The notes under the pieces are model-generated. The model made no database searches. It was not told where the DNA came from and saw nothing but the letters and a program-made list of their open reading frames with translations. From contig NC_080673.1 in NCBI RefSeq assembly GCF_030445035.2, positions 195,670,216-195,734,215 of the forward strand: a DNA stretch of 64,000 nucleotides. The letters are read 5' to 3'. Origin of the DNA: Dasypus novemcinctus. Its lineage: Eukaryota > Chordata > Mammalia > Cingulata > Dasypodidae. A program made the position numbers and the translations under genes. Of the stretch, positions 34,190-45,379 are shown in pieces (position 1 is the stretch's first letter; the number at the start of each line of letters is the position of its first letter).

Positions 34190-34450
34190 AGAAGCATAAA
34201 AACACTAATCTCTAGTTAATTATATGCAAGTCAAAGTGTTCAGGAGTGAAGTATATTGATGTCTACATTTACTTTGAAATGTATTAGAAATATAAGATGT
34301 CTTGATAAATGGATGAAGGTGGGATAGATCTGTAATAAGGCAAGAATAGTAAAAAGTTAATTCTAGAATCTTGGTGGTAGGCATGAGTGTAGCACTCTAT
34401 AATTCTGTCAAATATTTTTACTTTTGAAACTTTTATAATAAAATGATTCA
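34190..34450 (+). mobile_element. Old L1M-type 3' end
   Basis: 'gtcttgataaatggatgaag', 'ggcatgagtgtagcactcta', 'tttgaaacttttataataaa' correspond to the 3' terminus of ancient L1M elements. It directly follows the large L1 in the same orientation. Confidence 0.55.
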
Positions 34451-34479
34451 AAACTGTAAACTGACAAAAAATTTCAATA

Positions 34480-35890
34480 CTTGTTGTCCAGAATTTGCCC
34501 AAAATAAACAACCCACTAAAAATGAAGAGCTAAGGTCTAAAGACTGCACATAATATGATCAAAGCAAAGTAAATGCATTTAATGATAAATGATAAAACAA
34601 GGGATTTAACTTTGCTTGTAGATTGGCTGACTGCAACTTGATAATTGTGGAAAAATAAACAGCTAAATGCTAACTAAATACAAAATTTGAATGGGATTGC
34701 ACTACAAAAGTAGTATTGATTTTTTGTTTGTTTACCTTAGGGTAAATCTCCGTTAGAACAAAGCCTTCCAAATCAATGGTTTTAATCTAAAACCTAATTA
34801 TTTTAATTATCTCAAAAAATAATCACTTTTTATTTCATTTATATATCCCAGAAAAGCATAGTGAGCATATGTGCATACACATAGGCACTGGAATCCTAGA
34901 CAAAGAGAGTTCGCAGCTCATTGCTCTCTGCTGAGATGACCCTCTTCAGGTCAAATCCCTCATCCTGGAAGCCCACCCCAGTTGGGTTCTCTTAGAGAGT
35001 ACTTTCTGTTGCTACAACAGATTAGACACGGCATGTCTACTGGCATCATTTGTTTCATGTGACTTCATTCCCAGGTCAAGTAAAGGAGAGGACATGTGAA
35101 GGCAGCGGGTCTGGAAGCCTGGTCATGTATATTGGTGATCCCAACCTGAGCACAGGCTGTATCCCATATATCTGAGCATGTGCACAGGGCGATGGGAGGC
35201 AACCCCTATGCAGACAATAAGAAAGGTGAGAGCAGCTAGAGGACACCAGGTTGTCCTATGTGGTCTTTCATTCCCAGACCCCATGGGCTTGTGTCAGTCC
35301 TGGAAAGAGAGCAGCTGCCTTAACTTAGCCCTGATACACAGGGACACGAGCATCATGGCTCCAGCATCAAGGCAGACATTGTGAGCAAGTGGGAGCCTCC
35401 ACGAGGAGCACAGCTCGACTCTGACACTGTGAGGTGGGTACAAATGCCCCAATTTGTATCTACAAGTCTGACACTTCCAGAGAGACAACAGCCTTTCCAG
35501 AGACATCAGTGTTCTGTACCCAGCTGTGACAGGGAGGTGCAACGTCCAGTTACTTCTCCACAGTGAGCATCAAAAATGGCGAACAAGAGCAGTTGCATGA
35601 AAAGGAGGAATTTAGGAGCTCATGTGATAAAATTCTCTGGTGCCTCCAAGAATGCAAAGGTAAGAATGAGCTAGAAAAACTGTTATTAGTGTTTGTTCAG
35701 CTTTATTTGGACAGACTGAATGAAGAATCCTGGGGAAATTGCTTACAGAAGGAGTAGTAGAAAGAACCATTGGCCTGGAGAAAAGAATAAAGAAGTACTT
35801 TTCTCGTAAGATTTTCTTAAGGCCTATTTGAAGAAGGAGTGTGAGCAGCTCTAGGGAAGTTGATGCATGCAAGTTACGAGAAAACAAAAG
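34480..35890. other. No recognised feature
   Basis: AT-rich to 34870, then about 800 bp (34900-35700) of higher GC content without any repeat that I can name. A strong-looking splice donor word, AAAGGTAAGAA, starts at 35656 and is preceded by an open frame from an ATG at 35563. No acceptor or protein similarity is recognised, so I do not call an exon. Confidence 0.35.
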
Positions 35891-35895
35891 TCCAG

Positions 35896-36741
35896 GATGG
35901 TTTGAAGCTGTATGGACCCCAGACAAACATGTTCTTAAAATTAATCCATTCCTGTGTGTGTGCACCCATTGTAAGTAGGATCTTTTGGTGAATAAGAGCG
36001 TAAAATGTGACTCACCTCATCAAAGGTAGGTCTTAATCCTTTATAAAAGAATGAAATTCACATAGAGAGAGAGAAAGCTAGGGAAGCAAGAAACTGAAGG
36101 CAGTGAAACCTGGAAGAGAAGGGAAAGACCAGCAGACACTGCCATGTGCCTTAATTTCTGGCAGCTGTTCTTCAGGGAGAAAACATTGTCTGATAATGCC
36201 TTGATTTGGACATTTTTCTCAGCATGAAAACTGTAAGCTGGGAAGCGGACTTGGCCCAATAGATAGGGCGTCCATCTACCACATGGGAGGTTCGCGATTT
36301 AAACCCCAGGCCTCCTTGACCCATGTGCAGCTGGCCCATGCGCAGCGCTGATGCATGCAAGGAGTGCCGTGCCACACAGGGGTGTCCCCTGCATAGGGGA
36401 GCCCCAAGCGCAAGGAGTGCACCCTGTAAGGATAGCCGCCCAGTGCAAAAGAAAGTTCAGCCTGCCCAGGAATGGTGCCTCACAAATGGAGAGCTGACAC
36501 AACAAGATGACACAACAAAAAGAAACATACCCGTGCCACTAACAACAGAAGCAGACAAAGAAGATGCAGCAAATAGACACAGAGAACCGACAACTGGGGG
36601 GGGGGGGAAGGGAGAGAAATAAATTAAAAAATAAAAATAAATATTAAAAAAAAAGTAAGCTTATAAATTAATGAATTCCCATTGTTAAAAGCTGATCCAT
36701 TTGGTTGTATCTTCATTTCAGCAGCCTAACAAACTAGAACA
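35896..36741 (+). mobile_element. ERVL-MaLR-like LTR (family B), split by a SINE
   Basis: Matches 58085-58567: 'tttgaagctg', 'taatccattcctgtg', 'aggtcttaatcctttata', 'agagagagaaagc', 'agcagacactgccatgtgcc', 'ataatgccttgatttgga', 'aactgtaagct', then after the SINE 'aattcccattgttaaaagct' and an end 'agcagcctaacaaactagaa'. A solo LTR of about 430 bp once the SINE is removed. No internal sequence follows. Confidence 0.75.
36240..36654 (+). mobile_element. Armadillo-type tRNA SINE, nested in LTR
   Basis: The head GGGAAGCGGACTTGGCCCAA is followed by 'gaggttcgcgatttaaacc' as box B, GCAAGGAGTGC modules, 'cagcctgcccaggaatgg', 'acaagatgacacaacaaaaa', 'cagacaaagaagatgcag', a G13 run, AATAAAT and poly(A). 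Target duplication GTAAGCT (36233-36239 and 36655-36661). Full length, about 415 bp. Confidence 0.92.
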
Positions 36742-36759
36742 AAGTACATTTGACTGGAG

Positions 36760-37240
36760 GAAGAATTTCTCTTCATTAGCATTCATCAAGCAGCAGACAA
36801 GCTCTCTTGGGGGCTACTGAGCTCACACTCAATGGAAGTATGTAAGCAAAGAAACTAGATCCCACTGACCATGTCGAGTTAATTCTTGGGAAGGTGGAAG
36901 ACTGTCATATGGAAGTAAAAAAAAACTAATCCAGCAGATTCCAGAGAGAAGAAATAAGAGTAGTCAGTCAAAACCACAAGGAAATAAGTATTAGTTCATT
37001 AGAAAGAGCTCATTATCAACAAAGCAAGTTTGTATAGAATAGCTGTTTATTACCAGAAATGTTCTAGCACAGTCTAGCTGACTATGTAACAGAGTTGCTT
37101 TGCTCTGAATAAAATTAAAATATCTCTGTTTGTGTGTGTGTGTATTTTAAGTCTTTTCCTAGCAAATAAACCCATTCATCAGATGAACTAATTTATAGAA
37201 CTTCAGTAATGATGATGATATATATGTTATTAACAATAAG
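36760..37240. other. No recognised feature; one (GT)n run
   Basis: No gene or repeat family. Contains a short (GT)n microsatellite at 37131-37143. Confidence 0.45.
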
Positions 37241-37244
37241 AAAA

Positions 37245-37490
37245 ACAACTACCAAGCCATTACTACATGCCATCTACTCTTGCAAGCACTTTAAATGTAT
37301 TGACTCATTTAATTCTCCCACAACTCTATAAGTTAAATACTATTATTATTATTCCCAATTTACAGATGAGGAACTATAGCAGAGAGGGGATAAGTAATTG
37401 CCCCAGACCTCACAGCTAAGAATAGAAGGAACCTGGATTCATACCCAATAAGCCTAGCTCCACAATCCATGCTCTTAGCTACCACACTAC
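37245..37490 (-). mobile_element. MIR SINE, nearly full length
   Basis: 'ttgactcatttaattctccc', 'actattattattattcccaa', 'tttacagatgaggaacta', 'gcagagaggggataagtaat', 'cctggattcatacccaa', 'catgctcttagctaccacac'. Reverse-complement MIR in full order. Confidence 0.85.
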
Positions 37491-37529
37491 AGAAAGTAAA
37501 GTAAGACTGGAAGACTGACGAATGAAATG

Positions 37530-37576
37530 AATGTGGGGAAGGAAGGGAGGAGGGAAGGGAGGGAGAGAGGCAGAAG
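37530..37576. repeat. Purine-rich (GGGAA)n tract
   Basis: GGAAGGAAGGGAGGAGGGAA and further GGGA units, about 45 bp. Confidence 0.8.
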
Positions 37577-38075
37577 CAAGCATGATGCAAGTCTGAATGC
37601 TAAGAGTCAGCCTAGGTAGGTGGGAAAAGCAGACTTCATTTATGTAAAAATCTTAACTGAAATATTTCCCTTAATTCTATACTCTTTTTTGTCATTTGCT
37701 AGAATTGAAAAGATAATGAGCCAAAGATGTTATCCCAAAGCCACTATATACTAGGCTTGAAACCAAACCTTCTAGTGTATATACCCCACAGCAACTGAAT
37801 GTGAACAATTAAACCAAAACATCAAGCACAGAATAGCTTGGAGCATTTGTCTTCAGGAATTTCCAGAGCATTTCTAACCTGTGTGAATTCTCCTAGTTTG
37901 CTTTTGTCCTCTGTGGAACAATTCTCAGTTTATAAGCCTGGGACTGAATACTTTAAATTCTCTAGGAATTGTTCATCAGTTATACAGCCCACCCACTTTA
38001 CCAACAGTAAAAACACACGTTAGGGAAAGCAGAACAGGATGTGCAAGCTGAAAAGTGGGTACTTCAGAGACCATA
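37577..38075. other. No recognised feature
   Basis: No gene or repeat identified. Confidence 0.4.
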
Positions 38076-38079
38076 AAAT

Positions 38080-38190
38080 AAAACCTTCATTTTACAGTGA
38101 GGAAACTAATCCCCAAGGATACAAAGGCAGGGGCTAGAACTTGAATTTCTGAATTTCTAATCTCTAAATCAACAGTTTGGCCTAGGTTAT
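38080..38190 (-). mobile_element. MIR fragment
   Basis: 'cattttacagtgaggaaact', 'aaggcaggggctagaacttg', 'ctaatctctaaatcaacagt'. Reverse-complement MIR core. Confidence 0.55.
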
Positions 38191-38555
38191 TTCCCTTCAC
38201 TATTCCAAGGCATTGCCATGTCTCCTGTTTTCTTTAATCCCTCCCTACTTTACAGGCTCATAGAACAGATTTAGTAAATGTTGCTGACTGTGTTGAGCAT
38301 GACTAAATCCCATCTACTTTGAAATAAAATCTACAAGAGGCCTATTTGACCAGAGATAAATTTCATTGCAAAGAAACCTTTGATTATCATTCATTTTTGT
38401 TTCTTACCAATTTTGATAAAGTTCTAAGCACTCTTCCTTTGGAAGAATGGGTAATTCCTTATCCTACCTACTCTAGGAAATGATGAAAGACCAGGGATGC
38501 CTGCCTCTACTCAGTAAGTGTGGGTCTGTATGGACTTTTGTCTCTTTCCTCCCCT
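38191..38555. other. No recognised feature
   Basis: No gene or repeat identified. Confidence 0.4.
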
Positions 38556-38559
38556 CCCC

Positions 38560-39025
38560 TTTGCTTGATATGTTGCACTGAGAAGGACACAATTTTTGTG
38601 GCATTTTCTTGGTAAAAATGCATAACCTCACTCTGATCATGGGAAATAATGGACAAACTCAAACTGAGAAAAGTTCTACAAAATAACTCATCAGTACGAT
38701 TTGGAAGTGCCAAGGTCATGGAGGACAAGGAAATATTGAAGAACTGGAGGAGAATAAGAAGAAATAACAACTAAATGCAATGTGGGAACCTGAATTAGAT
38801 CTGAAAAGAGAAGACTATAGTGGAAAATTTGATACCTTTGTAAAAAGATCTGTAATTTGGTTAATAATATTGTACTGATGTTAATGTTCTGGTTTTGATT
38901 ATTATGCTATGGTTATGTAAGATTCTAAAATTAAGAGAAACAGGGTGAGAAATATAAGAGAACTCCTTGTACTATTTTTACAACTTTTCTTTAAGTCTAT
39001 TAATAGTTCAAAATAACAAGTTTTT
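38560..39025 (+). mobile_element. Old L1M/L1ME-type 3' end
   Basis: 'aatattgtactgatgttaat', 'tatgctatggttatgtaaga', 'agagaactccttgtactatt', 'tttacaacttttctttaagt', 'attcaaaataa'-like end. A typical ancient L1 3' terminus. The left limit is uncertain. Confidence 0.7.
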
Positions 39026-39254
39026 TTATTTTTATTTTTTTTAATATAACTTATTACCTTGATTTCCATTCTACCCTTGCACCTTGCATGTATTTTTCCA
39101 GAAGTCTGGATTTAGTTACAAAATAATATCTAAACTCAACTTTAATTCCTTGGAGAATTCTTAACAAAAATAACAATAAATAATGTCAAAAGAGTCAATT
39201 GAATTGCTCACCCAAAGTACTCTTAATAGATGTCACCAAGGAAGAAGAAATAAG

Positions 39255-39325
39255 ACATAGATCTTACTCTTTGCCTCTCTAAGCCTCAGTTTCCTCATTG
39301 ACGTAATTGTGATAACAGTGATATA
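39255..39325 (+). mobile_element. MIR core fragment
   Basis: 'ctctctaagcctcagtttcc' and 'tcattgacgtaattgtgata'. Confidence 0.55.
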
Positions 39326-39700
39326 CAGAGAGGGAAGAGCTAGAGTTTAATCTTGACAAATCAAATGTGTTTTGGAATTAGATATTCTCTAAACTTTTAT
39401 TTGATTTTTAAAAATACATGTAATACAATTATTATTCCTTATCCCCTAAATCCATATTTTTTATTATATCTTGATTTTACCAGCAACAATCTTTAACAAA
39501 CATGATACTTTCCAGAAACATAACCCTTGTGCTTGGCAAGAGTTGCCAGTTCCAAAACGATAGAGAAGTATGCACAGATGGGTTGTTTCTATGGTAGGCT
39601 ACATTTAAAACCCTTTCTTATAAAAAGACTTTACTTGTGCATAATTGGAACTGAACTGCCATTTCTTAGAGAGCAGCCCCAAAATGTCTTACAAGAATAG
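39326..39700. other. No recognised feature
   Basis: AT-rich. No gene or repeat assigned. Confidence 0.4.
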
Positions 39701-39704
39701 ACAA

Positions 39705-39920
39705 CATTATGGCAACTATAGTTCATTGAGAATCTACTGGATCCCAAAGAAATGCTCAATATTTATCCTAGATTATCATAGTTAATCTCATGTCAGCCTT
39801 TCAAGGTAACTAACATTTTCCCCATTTAACAAATGAGAAAGTTAAAATTCAGTTTTCACACACCTAATAGGTAGTGGGAACCAGGAGGCGAACTCTGATA
39901 TCTCTACCTCCAAAGCCTCA
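39705..39920 (-). mobile_element. MIR SINE relic
   Basis: 'cattgagaatctactggatc', 'cattttccccatttaacaaa', 'tgagaaagttaaaattcag', 'taggtagtgggaaccaggag'. Reverse-complement MIR. Confidence 0.7.
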
Positions 39921-39929
39921 CAAAGTCTC

Positions 39930-40412
39930 CTTGTAACATGTAACCAGAAGTCCAAGACAGCATGAGAAGGGAGGAATGCAACTATGGACTAAAGTAGACT
40001 TATTATTCCAGCGATGAAAAACTTGTAACATTGATATAAAGGCAGTGGCCGCCAGAGGTTTCTGAGGGGAAGAAGAGGGAAGAATAGATGTAAGTAACAT
40101 GGGGCATTTTGGGAACACTGGAATTGTCCTGCATGACATTGCAATGATGGATACAAACCTTTATACATTTTATCAAAACCTATAAAATTGTGTGGTGCAA
40201 AGTAGTAAATTGTAATGTAAACTATAAACCATAGTTAGTAGCAATTCTTCAATATGTGTTCATCAATTGTAACAAATGTACCACACTAATGAAAGACGTT
40301 AATGGGGAAAAATGGGGGAGGAGGAGAGGGTGGAGTATGTGGGAATCCCCCTATATTTTCAATATAACATTTATGTTATCTAAATCTTCTTTCTTAATAA
40401 AATTTTAACATT
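39930..40412 (+). mobile_element. L1 3' UTR fragment
   Basis: Collinear with 14850-15350: 'aaaggcagtggcc', 'tggggcattttgggaacact', 'gaattgtcctgcatgacatt', 'gtaatgtaaactata', 'aatgtaccacactaatgaaa', a G-rich segment, 'gtgggaatccccctatattt' and 'taataaaattttaac'. 5'-truncated. Confidence 0.85.
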
Positions 40413-40534
40413 TTTTTTAAAGAGCCTAACATCTATGGAGATGGGATTAAGATGATTTGGCCAAGTGATTACCTTAAAAATATCCAGGGACCTTTGTCCG
40501 AGAGTATTAATGACGTTGTTTGTATTGCTTGTGC

Positions 40535-40790
40535 CAGAATTATCTGAGCACCTGCTTGTATGCCAGTAAGCAGTTCTGCTTCCTGTCCAAAAAAAATATC
40601 AAGGGGATCAAGAAGGCAAACTTAACTAGCACAAGAAACCACCTCCCACGGGAGGTAACATTTAAACTCAGCCAGGCAAGCAGGGGAACAGGGTTCCAGT
40701 TAGAAAAAACATGTACCAAGGCACAGAGGAACACAGTGAAACATCACGATTAGAGTGTAAAGAGATGCTTTACAAGATGCCAGTGAGCAT
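40535..40790 (-). mobile_element. L2 LINE relic
   Basis: 'gaggtaacatttaaactcag', 'cagggttccagttagaaaaa', 'gtaccaaggcacagaggaac'. Reverse-complement L2 3' region. Confidence 0.6.
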
Positions 40791-40890
40791 GTGAGGGATA
40801 CACAGAGGGCTAAGTCACAATTTATACCTTCAATGGATTTGAAATTTACCTAAGGAAATACAACTTCTACAGAAAAAGCTGGTGAGTTTT

Positions 40891-41058
40891 ATTTATTTTT
40901 TCTTTCTTTCTTTTTTTTTCTTCCTTATTTTCTTTCAAATGTTACATTCAAAAAATATGAGGTCCCCATATACCCCCCACCCCTCCCACATCAACAACCT
41001 CTTGCTTCAATGAGGCACATCCACCGTACCTGGCGAATACATTCTGGAGTACTGTTGC
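40891..41058 (-). mobile_element. Young, extremely 5'-truncated L1 insertion
   Basis: Only the last 168 bp of the L1 3' end are present, in minus orientation: T/C-rich poly(A) complement, 'aaatgttacattc', 'gaggtccccatatac', 'cctcccacatcaacaacctc'. The 12-bp sequence CTGGTGAGTTTT stands perfectly on both sides (40879-40890 and 41059-41070). That is the signature of target-primed integration and implies a recent event. Confidence 0.92.
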
Positions 41059-41192
41059 CTGGTGAGTTTTAAAACGAGGAAGTAGAACTCTTATCCTGAT
41101 ATACTGTAAAATGCCTCTCAAGCATTTTAAATCCTCCTCTACATTTTCACTTCTTTTTAACTTCTAGAGTATATAGCAACTCACTGTAAAGG

Positions 41193-41212
41193 AAAAAAAA
41201 AAAAAAAAAAAA
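41193..41212. repeat. Poly(A) run
   Basis: Twenty consecutive A residues. I see no SINE or LINE body on its left, so its origin is unknown. Confidence 0.9.
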
Positions 41213-41474
41213 GAACTGGCTACTTCTCAATATTAGGTTGAAAACCCAGTGGTTAACACTACATTATTTTTAGCAAAGGTAGCACATACAACTTTTATTT
41301 TTGCCACTTCAGTCCCTTAATATAAAAACCTGATTCAAGTGAGCAGATTTGCCAATTTGACTCTGAAGAAAAAGACCCCTTATCCATGTGTTTTGCCTCC
41401 TTATGCAATGACAGAATAATATCAAGCAGTGGGAAATGAGATGGCTATTTATCATCAACCTCTGTACTGGGCAC

Positions 41475-41710
41475 TGAACATAAAATGGTCCACTTTTATT
41501 GAATGATCCTTCTCTGTCAGACACTGAGCTAACTGCTTTACAGGTATCTTCTCATTTAATCTTCACAACCACATCAAAAAGAGCTTCTAGAATTGTCAGA
41601 TGAAGAAATATTCTAATGGTTAAAGTAACCTGGCCACGAACACTTAGTGGCAGAACTAAGAATTTATCCTAAGGACATCCGATGCCAAAGCATGAACTCT
41701 ATTTATAGAG
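41475..41710 (-). mobile_element. MIR SINE relic
   Basis: 'tgtcagacactgagctaact', 'tctcatttaatcttcacaac', 'aattgtcagatgaagaaata', 'tggcagaactaagaatttat'. Confidence 0.7.
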
Positions 41711-41714
41711 TCAT

Positions 41715-42190
41715 GTAATCTACCTGAAAGCCTTACAGTGCTGTTTATGAATATCCTGAGCAGCAGTGTAACCCTTGCCTTCCTAGATCTCCCCAGTCAC
41801 AGGCAAAATCAGGGATTATTCTTATAACTGTGCTATATTTGATCTTGTAAGTGTTCCAACATCCAGCATGAAGAAATCTGATCAGTTGGGAACAGCCACA
41901 GGCAATTTGTGCTTCCACAAAAAGACAGCTCAGTGCTCTGGTAGCACATTTTTCCAACAAAAAGAAGTCATGAGAATCTGGCTGGTGGCACAAATCCTCT
42001 GGGATTCAGGCATCTCTGCATGTTGGGAAAGAAAGCTACATCTTACGCCTCTATAGATATCACAGGAGGCACACTGTGGGGAAGCAAATGGCATGTGAAG
42101 TCAAAGAACCATTTCAAGTGAAAAGCTTTAATTCTGTTTACCTTGCACTGACTGTCCAATCTACACACTCCTGCAGTGTTGTCCAGTAGT
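41715..42190. other. No recognised feature
   Basis: No gene or repeat identified. Confidence 0.4.
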
Positions 42191-42194
42191 TAAA

Positions 42195-42275
42195 GAGTTT
42201 GGATAACTTGTCCAAGAACGCCCAGCTGGTAAGGAGCAGAGCAAGAGCTTTTGGCTTTCTAATCATTCTGACGTC
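42195..42275 (-). mobile_element. MIR fragment
   Basis: 'ggataacttgtccaagaacg' and 'cccagctggtaaggagcaga'. Reverse-complement MIR core. Confidence 0.5.
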
Positions 42276-42349
42276 TAGTTATGCTCCTTCAATCTCATGG
42301 GAAAGATGAGAAGGATGTTTGGCAGCCAACTGAACAAAAGCAGGCCCCA

Positions 42350-42482
42350 TCTTTAACATGAACCTCAGTATCCTCTCCCCTCCCATAAACAGGGGTATAA
42401 TAATCTCCACTTCCGAAAGGTTTAAAGGAGATGAAATGAAGTGATATATGTGTTCTCATGGAAAACAGTATAGAGCATAGTT
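42350..42482 (+). mobile_element. MIR fragment
   Basis: 'aacctcagtatcctctcccc', 'ggggtataataatctccact', 'ggagatgaaatgaagtgat'. Plus-strand MIR 3' half. Confidence 0.6.
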
Positions 42483-43340
42483 CAGGGTCAAAGTGACTCA
42501 AACTTATGCTTAAGTTCCAGTAGAGCAAAATACACTCATTTGCCTTCTGCTTGGAGAAAGGATAAAAGAGCAGGAATAGAAAGACAATGAAGAAGAGTAG
42601 AAGGTGTGGAAAGTAACAAGGAAAAAAGGAGAGGAGAAAAATAAGTATATCGGCCAAGGAAATCCCAAAGTATTACAGGACTTGTCATTCCTCCCTCTCC
42701 TTGTTTACTTTGCTCACCTCTCCTCCCAGGGACAAATATAAAATCAGCTACCCCCTGGGGAGTGCCAAGAGCCATCTTTTCTAGGAACTTACATGAAATA
42801 GTTAAGTAAAGCATTGTTGAGATGACAGGTTGGCAAAAGAGTAGAACTTATAAATTATACTTTGGCAAAGGGAGTGGGCAAGAACTGGGCTAACCCGACT
42901 TAGGAAAGGGGAGTGGGAAAAAACTGAGGTTACCTGCAGACCACCTAGGTATCAGCACCCTGTGTCTGCTTTGCACATTGCATTGGTGAAACTGAGTATC
43001 ATTCAGAGTTCTCCACTATAAAAAGCAGAACCTGACTTTAGAAGATTAAAGTTGAAAATGAATTAATTGAAAGATTATTGGGGAGATCACAGAATCACAG
43101 GAGGCTGGGCAAGCAGAGCTTGAAAATGGCCAGAACAAAAGATGTCAGTTCACATCAGGGCCACTGGAAATCTGATCTATGACCAACTTCCAGTCCAGGA
43201 AGTCATGTTGGGTCTAGCAAGGAAGATTTAGAGATCAGGGAAGGTAGAACATGCAGTTCAGGCCAGTCTCCAACCTCACCTCCTTGGGCTCACTTTAAAA
43301 CCCAGACCAGCAGCTGCCGCCACTGTGACCCCTTTCATCT
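42483..43340. other. No recognised feature
   Basis: No gene. The stretch 43005-43330 has repeat-like wording ('ctgactttagaagattaaag', 'attgaaagattattggggag') that may be an old LTR or LINE, but I cannot name it. Confidence 0.35.
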
Positions 43341-43344
43341 TCTA

Positions 43345-43545
43345 AAGCAAAGATCACAAACTCCAGCTGTGGAATCATAAGCCCTGGGTTCCAGGTGCAT
43401 CTCTGCTTCTAACCAATTGGCTGGTGACCTTGGGAGAGTATATAACTTGCCTCCTGTCTAAGTTCTTCATTTACCAAGTAGAGAAAATAACCCCAATCTG
43501 TCTACCCACAGGGCTGCTATTAGAAGCCAGTCAGATGGTAGATAT
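43345..43545 (+). mobile_element. MIR SINE relic
   Basis: 'aagccctgggttccaggtgc', 'tggtgaccttgggagagtat', 'cacagggctgctattaga'. Confidence 0.75.
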
Positions 43546-43689
43546 GAATGGCCTTGAAATCTCTTAAATTACTGCAAAATACTAAGAATCCTTCATGATC
43601 ATTAATTTTTAATTTTTACTGAAATGTGATAGAATTCATGTACACAGTACAGTCTCCAGAGACAAAGCAATCCAGCTCAACCTCCACTT

Positions 43690-43815
43690 ATCACTACAGT
43701 GGTTGCCTTTCTGAGCCTCAGTTTCCTCATTTATAAAATAATGGAAATAAGGCTGAATACCTCACAGGATTGGTGCAAAGATCAAAGGAGGCATTATATG
43801 CAATGGAGGGTACCA
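43690..43815 (+). mobile_element. MIR 3' half
   Basis: 'tctgagcctcagtttcctca', 'tttataaaataatggaaata', 'cacaggattggtgcaaagat'. Confidence 0.75.
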
Positions 43816-43837
43816 AGACTCAAAAATGATAGCTATG

Positions 43838-44251
43838 GGAAGCAGACATGGCTCAACTGGTAGAGCGACCGCCTACCATATGGGAGGGTCCAGGGTTCGA
43901 GACCCAGGGCCTCTTGACCTGTGAGGTAAGCTGGCCCATGTGCAGTGTTGCCGTGCACAAGGAGTGCTGTGTCACACAGGGGCACCCCCACATGCCCCGC
44001 GCGCAAAGAGTGTGCCATGCAAGGAGAACTGCCCCGTGTGGAAAAAAAAAAAAAGCACAGCCCACCCAGGAGTGGCACCACACACACACAGAGCTGATGC
44101 AGCAAGATGATGCAATAAAAAAAGAGACGCAGTTTCCCAGTGCCGCGGAGGGTGCAAGCAGACACAGTGAATGGACACAGAGAGCAGACAACGGAGGGGT
44201 GGGGAGAAGGGGAGAGAAATAAATAAAAATAAATCTCAAAAGAAAAAAAAG
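43838..44251 (+). mobile_element. Armadillo-type tRNA SINE, full length
   Basis: The head GGAAGCAGACATGGCTCAAC, with box A (TGGCTCAACTGG), is followed by box B (GGGTTCGAGACCC). Then come CAAGGAGTGC modules, an A13 run, 'cccacccaggagtgg', a short CA repeat, 'gcagcaagatgatgcaataa', 'gagagcagacaacggagg', a G-rich segment and AATAAATAAAAATAAATC. Target duplication GCTATG (43832-43837 and 44252-44257). Open frames on both strands are SINE body, not genes. Confidence 0.93.
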
Positions 44252-44259
44252 GCTATGAA

Positions 44260-44565
44260 GAATCAAAATGAAAGCTAGTAATAATAATCACAGGGCTCTC
44301 CTCCTCTTTCCCTGGCCAACCAACCCATTCTAACCTTTCTCATCACCTGTAACAACTAATCCCATGCAGTTCTATACTATCTCTTGAACTATTGTTTGGA
44401 ACTGGCATTTAGGATTTTATTTACATTTTGTTACTGGTGTTGTCATTACATGCCATCTCTTATTATATATTTGATTGGACTCACTTAAACCCCTGGCAAG
44501 AAAGTCAAAAATCCTTCAAGAATCCCTGCCTTCCTATGTGTCAGTCACAGAGAGGAAGGGGTTAG
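44260..44565. other. No recognised feature
   Basis: No gene or repeat identified. Confidence 0.4.
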
Positions 44566-44569
44566 TTGG

Positions 44570-45060
44570 GATTCGGAGAACTTGCTGAAGCAAAGGCAGC
44601 CGACCTTGTCAGGAGCCCGCGGGCTTCTGCCAGCACTTCTGCTCTTCTCTGCACACAGCCCTCGGTGGAAAAGTACTGCCCAGATTCTGTGAATTATTAA
44701 TCTCATCATGACATCAAACACCTACTAGGATAAAAGAACAAATAGCCCCCACAATGAGGATCTTAGGGAAAGTGACGAGCCAGCGATATCCTTTTGACTC
44801 CAGTCAGGATTTTCCCTATTGTCCTCTGGGTCAGAGGACTCCCTTAACTCCTTCTCAGCTCCCTCATCTACGTAACGCATTAGGTTAAAACATCTCTGCT
44901 TCCTCTGGGGGGCTGATATGGAGGAAAATGCTTTAAGCTACCCCCAGCCTTCAGTTAATAACGCCACACTAACTTTAAACGGGTTTCTGTTTTAATTTCG
45001 TGAGAACTGGAGCACAGGAAGGGACTCAAGGACTTTTCAGTTTTATGTTTCCCCTTTAAG
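44570..45060. promoter_or_regulatory. Candidate conserved noncoding element
   Basis: Repeat-free block with homeodomain-like GTGAATTATTAATC (about 44689), CTACGTAACGCATTAGG with two CpGs (about 44869) and CAGTTAATAACG, an HNF1-like half-site (about 44952). Function is inference from composition only. Confidence 0.22.
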
Positions 45061-45378
45061 GACTAGGCACTGAATCCAACCAGATCAGAATCACTGGAGG
45101 GTAGAAAATTGACACATGGAAAATTCCAGTAGTTTAGTTCCATAGGAAATACCCCTGGCGTACTCCACGTTACTTGGCAAGGCTTTGAGCCAAGTTCTTA
45201 GTGAGGCTAACCCCTGAAGGAATGGATTCATTTTTAAGTCAGAGAGAGAAAATGGAAGGACAGAGAGATCGTGGCTCAAGAGATTTGAGTGCTATAGCCT
45301 TGAGCTTTCTTTCAAAAGCATTTACTGAACACTGGTACTATGAAGTATACAAACATAAGCATCTGTGGCAGAAAAAAC
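45061..45378. other. No recognised feature
   Basis: No gene or repeat identified. Confidence 0.4.
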
Positions 45379-45379
45379 T

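Noticed and set aside
43848..44266. Frames of 124 and 137 codons on opposite strands
   Set aside because: They lie wholly within a SINE with a target duplication.
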